Positions 54,659 to 64,000 of a stretch of DNA of 64,000 nucleotides are shown here, in pieces. Source of the stretch: Dipylidium caninum (taxonomy: Eukaryota; Platyhelminthes; Cestoda; Cyclophyllidea; Dipylidiidae); contig QEYB01001217.1 of assembly GCA_017562135.1 (NCBI GenBank), forward strand, positions 124,001 to 188,000, written 5' to 3'. Below the pieces are notes generated by a model. It made no database searches, was not told the DNA's origin, and worked only from the letters and a program-made list of their open reading frames with translations. Every line of letters starts with the position of its first letter. Within the stretch, counting starts at the first letter, position 1. The position numbers were made by a program, and so were the translations under genes.

Positions 54659-57600
54659 ATGCCTCTTTTGAAGAAGTTCTTTTCCAAAGATCCTCTTTCA
54701 GACGGGACCTTACCAACCAATGGGGGATTTAGCTCTTTGAAACCGGAGCTTCAGGAACGATTAGCATGCGGCGTCAAATATAACAGTCAGTAATATTTGT
54801 TTTAACGTTGGTCTGATTTTCTTGGTTTTTATGCTTTGCTCTCAGACTCAGGGTTCCCTTATTTCATAATTTTTCAGTGAAATTGGTTATCCGAGGGGAC
54901 CGAAAAACCGGAAAAAGTACACTTCTTTCTCGAATTAAAGGGGAAGGATTCAGTCCAACGTATACGCCGACCGATGAAATCAAGGTTAATATTTCATTTT
55001 ATTAGTTCGTTACTTCAGCACTTTATATAACGTTCACTGATTTCACATCCAGGTGGCATGTATCTTATGGAATTATCAGCCCACTGACGATGTTGTGAAA
55101 GTGGACGTATGGGACGTCGTCGACAAAGGTCGCCAACGGGAAGTTAAACATGGCACAACCGCATCTGGATATATTTCGAGATTAAAAAATAAGTCTCAAG
55201 TATGCCGTATATCAACCTTATCGTAGCTTTTCGTCTCCATATTTTTCTCATATATTTTAACTGGTAATGCCTCTTCCATACTTCCCATTTAAAATATGCT
55301 ATCTGTTAGTGGTAGCGGTTTCTTCTCCCCCACTTGGACATAGAAAATGCTACTAAGTTTTCGTAAATTTCTAGACTACCATAGCTATGGCCTCATTGGA
55401 TTCAACATTTATCGATGTCTACAAAGGCGCTAACTGTGTCTTTTTGATTTTTGATCTTACGAGCAAGTGGTGAGTGGTTGATTAGTTTCTACATCCCCCT
55501 TAATTTCGTCAGGTCTTTGACTTCACTTGCCTATTTAACTTAACTTTCGGAACCTTTGTATGCATGTCGTTTTCTCCTTTCTAGTTTCGATACTAGACTA
55601 GCCATTTCTTATATCTAAATTCATCTCTAAATCGCAATTTCTCGTTTTGAAAAGCGGTTCCTAAGTGTGTTTACTTGTAAATTAATTCGTTACGACAAAG
55701 AAACGATGGCTCAGTAGGCAAAACTGGACCTTTATGCGTTTACTTTTGCAGGGTCATGCATTTTTTCGGTTCACGACATTTCATCAATCGCAAGTAAATC
55801 TTATTTTACACAACGGTAATTCGTAGAAAATTTTTGCGATATTATACTCGTTTTTCTCGCTGTAATTTTGAGATGTCTTAGATATTTACAATGCGTATAA
55901 GGCCGGACACATCGTTTGCTATAGATGTACGTTAAAATAGACATGTGGACACCAAAGGCACTGTTGGTAACACCTTATATCGTCAACATGGCGAAAAAAG
56001 CGCAAATTGGCATTAGATTGAAGTTTATCCTTTCCGATCAGGACCTTCGAGTACGTACGTCGAGAACTCCCCAAGGTGCCGCATTCAGTACCCGTCCTGC
56101 TTGTAGGGAACTTTCGCGACGCTGTCGCCGTTAATGGTACAAACCGAGAGATCACCGAGACTGAACTTCGTTCCCTCATTAGACGAGTGACGAAGATGCG
56201 ACAAGTAGCTACTCCCTCATCCAATTCTGATAGCTTTGTATCAGACATTCCTAAGAAATACATGTATGTCTATTCCTACTGTTCACCGGAGTCAGCATTT
56301 TTTTCTCCTTTTCTTGGAAGGTGAACATCGTCTGCTCGGATCTCCATACCCCAGTTTTTTAATCTAAATCTTGCTCCTTTATTCATCGAACACTTCCTTT
56401 TATTATTATTTCTCTATGTTTATATCTCACATTAAAAAGTGAATACCGTGCAGGCATTAAAAGGTTAGGAGATCAGTTTTATGAACATCATTAATGGGAA
56501 TCCAAGAAACCGTTTTGAGAGTAAATATTCTGTTTATTAGTTACAAAACTCTTTTTTCGTGGATTTATTTGATTGCTTCTCCATGTTAGACATTTTTTCG
56601 AGGTTTATTGTCTTGAAATTTGATCCCATGCTAATAAACTAGAACAATGAATTATCGTACCAATTTCCCAACATAGGTAAATACGATGCACCTTTAGTGA
56701 GCATAACTTTACTCTCCTGGTTGAGCGTTATTCGTCCATCATGCGGATTTATATCCACACTTTCTTTTTTGCCATTGGCATTCTCGCTGATATGATCTTG
56801 CCAATTTGCTGCATCAAGAAGTTTTACTGGTTTTTGTTTACTTTTTACATTGAAAACATACCGCAAAGACATCTTGACCTTTTTTTGCCATAGACGCGCA
56901 CCGATACGCTACTGCGAGACCTCAATGCAGAATGGATTTGGCCTAATGTACATCCACCGCTTCCTCAACATTCCATTCCTCCACCTGCAATGCTCTTATC
57001 TGCTTCAGTCTCTAGCCACGAATCGTCAAGCTTTCTTCACTATTAATCAAGAACTCGACCTCGCTGAGGAAAATCGGGAAGCCATTTGTTCTTACGAAAA
57101 GTACATTTTAAAATCCTATCATTCGTTCATTGTTCAGCAGTTATGCTGATTACTTTCCTATATACAGAGTTCTATTTTCTCACATCTTTATTTATTGTAA
57201 ATGTCGCAGAAATCTACTAAATTTTGGGATTGTCTTTATCACTTTGTATAATTCATTCGAGAGTTATTAGTGAAAACACAAATTTCATTTGCATTTTTTT
57301 CACCCCATTTTGTTAAAGTTGCCCCATTCATTACGTGTCTAAACAACTTATATGAACTTCAAAGAAGTTAGTCGGAATTACCCTTCTTTTCTTAAATTCG
57401 ATTCTTCTTTATGATACTCACCGGTCCGCAATCGTCTGCATGCAAATAAAATTTGAGCCATTCTAGGCAAATATTGCGCTAAATATGTGTGAGAACGTTG
57501 ACTTTTCAATTTTTGTGTAACTGCTGTTATGTGCATTTTTGACAAATGTTTTATTACCTTTTCCGGTGAACTTCATCCCACAATCAATCTAAAACGCTTA

Positions 57601-60256
57601 GCTTTCGGCTTTCGTGAAGTATGAGGATTGTCTAGGGCGGCATTAGCCTCCAGTCCCTATTCATTTGCATGCTCTCCTAACTTTTTTGTCTTATTGGAAG
57701 TATCAAAGGGTAGATTTGTTAGTACACCCGTAGTACTTGCATTACTCTGACTTTAACATGTTTTGCTCATATGGCAAATGGATTAAAGATAGTGATAATG
57801 TACATAGTTATTTACTTCAATCCCCTTGGCATTTCAAGTTTTTTCCTTCTTTATTTTGCATATTTTTTGGTAACTAACTTAGTTCGAGATAGGAGCTATA
57901 ACTTCCTTTTTGTGAAAGGTTCGTACGGTGGTTGGAAAATCCCCAAGGGGCAGGGGCAGTTTCGTCACTATACCCTTCAGGTAAGTGGTTGGTCTATTTT
58001 GTCATCAAAATTTTGCTTGTTAATGTTTAAACACCTGGTTTTTCATCTTTCAGTCGAAAATAAGAAAGAGATGGGTCTACGAGAAACCTCCAAAATTTCA
58101 ACTGTCAATGAGCGGGCTGATGGAGAATTTTCTTTAATCCGTGAGTTTGCAATTATCCTCATTTTCGTTTTTATAACCCCTCTTATTTTCTATTTTATAA
58201 AAGAGTATTTGCTCGTAGGTGGGAAATTACGTGTTCGACTGTGATACGTGATAGAATGTCTGCGGGCATGTTGACATGACTGGTCTCAAATAGTTGGTAA
58301 TTTTAGTGCTTGTATATCACGGTTTTCAATACATTATTAATAAGATTTGCCTTTGAAATCCTAATTCAAAAATGTTTAATTGTGGGACATATAAATTACC
58401 CTCGTAGCGCATTTCTAAGACCGTTATTGTATTTTTCTAGCCCCTAAAAGCGGTCTGGTCAAAGAATCTCATTTGCCCCCAATCGACACCGAGGATGTGG
58501 AATTTCATGAGTTCCTCCTAAAATCCGGCAGTCCGTCTCCGAATGTACCTTTGCCTACTGACGACTTGGATGTAACTGTGGAGGCGAATGAAACGTTAGT
58601 GGAATCTAATAAAATTTAAATCTTAAAATTTCGTCATTTTTGGCAATATTTTACTTTTTACTACTAACTTGAAATCCTTATTTCTCATTGCGATTGAAAT
58701 TGAAATGTAGCCATCAAGTAAGATTCTATCATCACTTAGAGATTTTGGTATCCGTTGACAAATCGTGGGATTCATTGAAGAACTCTGCGTAAACAGTTCA
58801 CCAAACTTACGCAGAAATAGAACAAATATGCGTTATGTGTGACGCATGCTGCATTCAATGTAAACACTTATGAAAACTTTGTATAATTGGGTGTTCCGGG
58901 GCCAACCGTCAAATGTAACCATATCTGTGGATTTTTCCGGCGTTGTATGCGTATTTGGTGTATGTTAGTTAAATCTTTTAATGATTTTACGACTAATTCT
59001 CTCTCTTTTTTGGACTTCAAGGTGCCGATTTGTGAAGGTTCATGATCGTCCATAGTAGACCTTCAAATTGTACATAAGATTACATTATTCTCTAATCTAT
59101 ACACCCTCCAATTCTTGTTTAATAATGGACTGTAGTTTTTAAAAATCTTACGCCAACGCTTACAAAGTTGCACTGCGCTTTTTTGGATTCTTCAATGCAG
59201 ACCATATTACTGGAGACATATCGTTGTTCACTTCTGGAATGTCATATTTCAGTTGTTACCGGCTAACTTGGGTTTCTTTTCTAGTTGCCCGAATGGACTT
59301 CCTTTGGTGGCAGCATTTCAGGAAGACATTGATCCTGATGATGTTACGATAAACGGTCTCTCAAGTCTTTTCACCGGCCCAACGGCAATGGTGATAGTCT
59401 TCATCCACTTGGCGATTCGGTGGATGACGACCCCTTGGACGAAGACGATGACGACTTGATGAACGCAGATGATGATGACGATGAGGAACAGTTGGGACCA
59501 GCATTGGGCCTGGCCTCGTTTGCCACTGAATCTGTGGATGATGAACATTCCTCGGTGGGTGGTTCTACCTTTCTCAACCTATAAAGTAACCTTATTGTTG
59601 TGATTTCTGGTTAATTTTCTTTTTTTTCAGTTCTCTACCATTTATTCTACGTTCCTGATATTCTGAGTCGTTTTTTTCGCACGCTCTGATTTTCATTGTT
59701 ACTGTGTACCATGTTTCTGGCTATGTGAAACTAAAAAATGAACACGACCGTGTTAATTTCGTAGGCGAACAAACTGTTTGAAGGTAATCTATGCCATGGC
59801 AACAAGCTGAGACCCAGCAGACCTTAATAAGATTAATATCTTTGTGACCATCAAATGAAATTCCCGAGTAGTCATTTCCAATAGCGATAAACTCCGGTGC
59901 ATTGGATCCTCTCATTGACGTTTCAGGGTAACGATAATAACTTTAATTAGATCACTTTAGTACTTATTAGGGAATAATCGCGTTATCAGGATGTCACTAA
60001 TAGTTACTTTATTTTGTTGTCATCCATTTATTGTATTGTTATTTGGACCTCATTACTTTTCCGTTTATTGTAGGCGAAAACCGATGGTAGACCGCAAATG
60101 GATAAACCTCCGGATTTCGTAAAGTCGTCTTGTTCTTCATCTCCCACTTCCGTCTCCAATTCACCAGTGAAACAAACACTTCTTCCTGAACCCATTGACG
60201 ATTTGGGCACATTGGAGGAGAGGAGCGCTTTCGAGCGCTTCCTTGATGACATCTAG
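54659..60256 (+). CDS. RABL6: RABL6-like atypical Rab GTPase
   Basis: This is an orthologue of the RABL6/Parf family: an N-terminal Rab-like GTPase domain plus a long acidic tail. Exons are 54659-54785, 54878-54984, 55053-55199, 55375-55469, 56042-56263, 56894-57100, 57919-57980, 58054-58140, 58441-58594, 59285-59554 and 60074-60256. Phases agree throughout if a 23-nt gap (59339-59361) is removed from the tenth exon, giving 545 residues. The start [12 protein letters not shown] is followed by [20 protein letters not shown], which contains the P-loop. Then come [66 protein letters not shown] and YEKFVRWLEN. As in family members, the usual DxxG and NKxD motifs are altered (DVVDKG and VGNFRD). 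The tail has [14 protein letters not shown], an Asp-rich run and a conserved end, [14 protein letters not shown]. Human RABL6 is longer. The role in growth control or trafficking is inferred from family knowledge. Confidence 0.93.
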
Positions 60257-61142
60257 ATATATTTTCCTTCTCTTCCTGTTAGTCTTATTCCTTCATCAGT
60301 CATTTCCTTTTTTTATCCCAACGTGTATTGTGATATTGCTAAAGATGACGTGTTTCTTAAAGGTTAACAAACGTATTTGAAACAATATGAGTTGGATGGT
60401 GTTGATCCTTAAAAGGAGCCTTTTGACAATAAACTTAACAGTTAAAAGAAACAATACATCTTGGAAAGTGCCACCGGTTTATTGCCAGTTGATTTCTTTT
60501 TGGTCATTCTTGGAAGGTTAAGAATGGGAGGGCGTTCCATAACGGAAAGCATGCATCACATTGGGAAAGACACTTGAGGGAAAATCTGTTGCAAAATTAG
60601 AGCAGTCTTCATGTATTTGAGTGGACATCCTAGCAGCAAAGGAGGGTTTTTCATTTTTTCTCCAATTTACTACCCGAAAGCCCCAATTAGTATATTGGAA
60701 TTTAGCAAAGTAACAAGGTGCGGGCTTAGATTTTTCTAGCATGCTTCAATCACTCTACCGCTTAACTTTAGTGTTTTCACACTTCCATTGAGTATCAAAT
60801 AGGGTTTCTTCTGACATGAAGGGAATTGGTCCTTCAGTAAGGCGATTATAGCGTGTACCAAACCTTAACGATCGGTCAAATCTCCATCTAAACTAACCCA
60901 CATTCCCGTAGTCTCTAATCACAATACCTCCGTGAATTGCGGTGATTGTTTATACGATGACGCATCATGTCAATGCCAATTTACTCCTTCCAAAGTTTTT
61001 CGGCAACAGGTGAAGTGGATTGGGTGCATAAAACACAAGGCCTGGCGACCAACCAGGTAGCGCGAGGGTATGCAACCTTTAAAGGTGATTGTTGTTTACG
61101 TTCAGGCAAAACCAGCATCCTCTGTTCACTCCTTTGCGAATT
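60257..61142. other. Intergenic between RABL6 and NPC2
   Basis: No convincing gene. A minus-strand frame at 60518-60742 has no recognised motif. Confidence 0.45.
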
Positions 61143-62261
61143 ATGATGAACACTTTGGTGGACACTTTAGTTATTTACATCCTTCTCACTGCTCATTGTC
61201 AGGCAAAAATTCCTGGACTAGAGGAATGCTCCACTGGTAAGTGTTCTTTTTACACATCCTTCTGTAATTGGGAGAGGTTCTATGCCATACCTTGCTGATG
61301 TGTCTTGTAGGTCCAAATATAGGGAAATTCATTGATGGAGAAGTCATTCCTTGTGATGCTGATCCGTGCCCTTTGGTGAAGGGTCAGAACACGTCAATTC
61401 AACTCAATTTCACTGTCGGTAAAATCATATTTAGCATTTTATTAATGTACGCTGTCGCTGATTTTAACAGGGTCCCTCTTTTGAACGCTCATTAACTTCG
61501 TATTAAACAGCAGAAATATTCGCTCAATAATTGGAGAAATATCTCCGGTCATCATAACAAGAATTTTGCATTTTTAATGTGATTTGGGTATAATCAGCTT
61601 GCTAGACTGTAAGCAACTTGACCCTCATAGCAACATTCCCTCGGGGAATTGGTTGGGATGGATCTATTTTTTGAAATGAATAATCCCATTTTCTGTAGTT
61701 TACTATTTTAAGGGGCGGCACTTTGTCTTCGCTTTAAATTCTACCAGTGTTTTGCTAAAAGTTGAGGCACATCTTTTACATATTTCTGCGGGAAAGAAGT
61801 TGCTGCACTTTGTCTCATTTTATTGTCGAATTATTTTATTTTTTATATTTTCGATAGCGGAGCCTGTGAAAGGAGGCAAAATAATCGTCCACGGCATAAT
61901 CCATAAAGTTCCTGTTCCTTTCTCTCTGGACGACAACAATCTTTGTCACTTTATTGAACCCGGCTGCACTATTCAACCGAGTGTGCTGGAACAAATGTCT
62001 TACAGTCTTTACGTGAAGAATACCTACCCTTCTGTAAGTTCGTCTTTTTTATTTCCACAATTTTTTCTACTTGCCCGCACGAATTATGAGGTTTACCCCA
62101 TAACAGGGGAGACATCCCGTTAGACTAACATTTATTTCGTTTCACACAAATAGTTGACTTCGTGTTTATGTTTGCTCTTGTAGATCCACTTGACAATCAA
62201 GTGGCAGATAATTGACGAATTGGATCGTACTATAGTTTGTATCCAGTTTCCTGGGAACTGA
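61143..62261 (+). CDS. NPC2: NPC2-like secreted sterol/lipid-binding protein (ML domain)
   Basis: The product is a small secreted ML-domain protein, 151 residues. In animals NPC2 carries cholesterol in the lysosome lumen and hands it to NPC1. Exons are 61143-61236, 61311-61418, 61858-62033 and 62184-62261, all GT/AG with agreeing phases. Exon 1 gives signal peptide MMNTLVDTLVIYILLTAHCQ. Exon 2 contains IPCDADPCPLVKGQNTSIQL. Exon 3 has KIIVHGIIHKVPVPFSL, the family's hydrophobic pocket segment, and CHFIEPGCTI. Exon 4 ends with IHLTIKWQIIDELDRTIVC then IQFPGN and TGA. Six cysteines in the mature region fit the three disulfides of NPC2. An Asn-Thr-Ser sequon lies in exon 2. Start choice: an earlier in-frame ATG at 61089 would bury the signal peptide behind a polar stretch, so the MM at 61143 is preferred. 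Length matches the family (about 150). Confidence 0.94.
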
Positions 62262-63605
62262 CCTCCAAAGCGACAGCACCGCGATCGCGGCAAGCCCCAC
62301 CAAAACCTAGGACAATACTTGGTCACTTATACAATATTTTTGCCAAAGTATTGCGTTTGGGAGGCCGAAAGTGACATCATTAAAAAAAGAATTCAATTTC
62401 AATTTGCTCTGCCTACTACCAATTAGTCAATCTTTACCGAGTGTAAATTTCATTTGTGGCACGACTCCAAATATGCCAGTTTTCCCCCATCTTGTCTACT
62501 ATAATCACTTTGAATGCTAAAGAATGAGGAACGAGATATCCATTTATTTTCCACATCGGTGACAAAGTAGCAAAGCTTAAGAATATCTGTGTGCAATTAG
62601 AGGCGTGAAGCTATTGCTCTATAGAAGTAGTACTCGATTGCTGCATAATTCCTAAGAATGTTAGAGAAATATTGCTTTACATAAATATAAAGATACACTT
62701 TTCAGACTTGCTCATCGGCTAGCGAAAAATAAATGTAATGTAATTGTAGACGTCAATTTGAAGCAAAAGTTTCTCAACAATTTCCACAATAATATATTAG
62801 CTAATATTACGAACTGAGAAAATTATGGCTAGCCATAAGTCGGCCGAAACACAATGATCCCCGTATAAAGGGTTAAAAGAGTGAGAAATGCGGAAGACAG
62901 GGGGCAAGAAAACCCGGCTATAACATTGAGAAATTGGGCGGAGAACCATTAACAGCGATGCGATTTCAGATATGGTGTGTCCTAAGTTAAAAGACTGTCT
63001 GAAATTGGGCTGCCTAAAAGTTTGAAAAGGTACGGTAATCGAATCTTTGGGGACTACTTCCATTTAGGGAATGTGAACGCCCAGGACGTGACTGAGATAA
63101 AGAGTACAAACGCAAAATCTCGCCTGAGTCATTTCATGCAACAAAGAAAATGGTGGTCTGCACTTGGTTTGGACCAAATTTCTCAAGAACTTGCGAACAT
63201 CTTGAAACACCAAATATTAAAACAAAATATCGCATTCGCAACCATATTCGGTTATATTAAATAAGTCGATCAGTTTTTTGTACGCTTTATTCTTAAAACA
63301 GCAGTGTGTTGAACAAGAATGAAATTTTTTTGCAGCCACAAATTTTAATTTGTTTAGTTGTATTAAAAGCCCACATTCTGGTTCCGTAGTTAAAAACAGT
63401 TCCGCATTGACTGTTACGCCGTCACGTCGATGAGTAACGCCTTCCAGTATAACGACAATAGGTAAGCCCCGACTCCTAATTGCGCTTACACACCCTCGTA
63501 TAGAAATGGTTATACACAACCGCCCGACCAAGTGAGTTATTTGTTTAACATGGGTGCTCGTACTATTATGTTCTCGATATCCTCTAATTTCTTTCGTTCT
63601 TGCAG
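62262..63605. other. Intergenic, no gene recognised
   Basis: Short frames on both strands (62797-63063 minus, 63022-63264 plus, 63217-63618 minus) show no known family. A small start-like segment, MSNAFQYNDN, with a GTAAGC donor lies at 63430-63461. It could be a first exon of the next gene, but I could not join it in phase. Confidence 0.35.
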
Positions 63606-64000
63606 CAATATGTGCCACAGATGAGCCAATTACGTAAGCTTTTTGTTACGGGATCTTAGTTTTTAGCATACATGTATATACCGCAGGGGTTGCAGTACTT
63701 TCAGACCTCATCAATCTTTCACCCGCATATGTACCAAACACCCCCTGCTCAGGTTCCTACAATCCCTTCTCAACCCCCATATCCATGCGATTCCGCCGCC
63801 CATTTCAAATACTCCAGCTTCACAGGCGTCGGTTATACCTGTTCCCAATAATAGCCAGACTTTGCCACGGAAAGGACTAGATATCTTTGATCCAGAAACG
63901 GGTCAAAAGCTTGATATTGAGAAGTATACGCACCGCAAAAAATCAACCTCAGAAACCCCACCATCATCCGTATCCGGAGCAACAGTAACCGTGAAAATTA
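63606..64000 (+). CDS. 5' part of a Q/P-rich gene, cut by the window end (possibly eIF4G-like)
   Basis: After a TTCTTGCAG acceptor the sequence reads QYVPQMSQL. Following another intron it reads LQYFQTSSIFHPHMYQTPPA. A 73-nt intron (63753-63825) then joins GCTCAG to GCGTCGGTT. The last exon reads SVIPVPNNSQTLPRKGLDIF and DPETGQKLDIEKYTHRKK and continues beyond the window. Gln/Pro/Tyr-rich N-terminal sequence followed by a basic block and a DPxTG-type motif resembles N-terminal regions of eIF4G translation factors. The similarity is short and composition-driven, so the name is only a suggestion. The joint between the first two segments is not settled. An unspliced frame also runs open from about 63687 into the final exon, so the 73-nt intron is not proven. 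Confidence 0.4.

Noticed and set aside
56639..56872. 77-codon minus-strand frame inside a RABL6 intron
   Set aside because: Possible nested gene, but without splice partners or a recognised domain; treated as chance.
57893..57980. Longer version of RABL6 exon 7 using an earlier acceptor
   Set aside because: It leads to a stop in the next exon. The acceptor at 57918 gives YEKFVRWLEN and keeps phase through all later exons.
61089..61142. Earlier in-frame ATG for NPC2
   Set aside because: It would place 18 polar residues ahead of the signal peptide; the next methionines fit a secreted ML protein.
63217..63618. 133-codon minus-strand frame
   Set aside because: No family match, and its upper end overlaps the candidate first exon segment and acceptor of the plus-strand gene.

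Overview
The window looks like nuclear DNA of a parasitic flatworm, most likely a cestode (tapeworm). Genes are spliced with GT/AG introns. Several introns are very short (35 and 36 nt in the proteasome gene, 43 nt in one CAP gene), with others near 70-76 nt. Three secreted CAP/SCP-TAPS proteins of the platyhelminth venom allergen-like (VAL) type sit in one locus. No bacterial operon, CRISPR array or prophage is present. The organism call is an inference from gene content and intron style. All similarity statements come from reading the sequence; no database search was run.

Left part (about 1-49 kb): a gene-poor, by eye more G+C-rich region holding a dispersed VAL cluster. VAL-A (1158-2282), VAL-B (17952-18785) and VAL-C (38644-39677) are all on the minus strand and share one four-exon plan in which exon 3 is always 110 nt. 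A broken copy of VAL-C lies in opposite orientation at about 45.8-46.97 kb. VAL-C itself stands between the arms of a large imperfect inverted repeat (about 37.68-38.29 and 41.00-41.61 kb). The spacers hold an inactivated mariner transposon (about 13.83-14.52 kb), a diverged 0.8 kb duplication (8.38-9.23 and 35.39-36.19 kb), a dispersed/tandem repeat at 31.1-32.9 kb, and many CA and purine/pyrimidine simple repeats. One 199-codon open frame at 25.0-25.6 kb may be a gene of unknown function.

Right part (about 50-64 kb): more A+T-rich and gene-dense, with conserved single-copy genes. In order these are proteasome alpha subunit PSMA7 (+), a possible tiny spliced gene (+), an unrecognised spliced gene (-), RABL6, a Rab-like GTPase (+), NPC2, a secreted sterol-binding ML protein (+), and the 5' part of a Q/P-rich gene cut by the window end (+). 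RABL6 carries an interruption that reads either as a 23-nt intron or as a frameshift.

The locus therefore pairs a fast-changing family of secreted host-interface proteins with a stable housekeeping block. I found no evidence for a wholly new biological system. The most interesting features are the architecture and decay of the VAL locus, the possible C-terminal membrane anchor on VAL-C, and the apparent ultra-short intron in RABL6.
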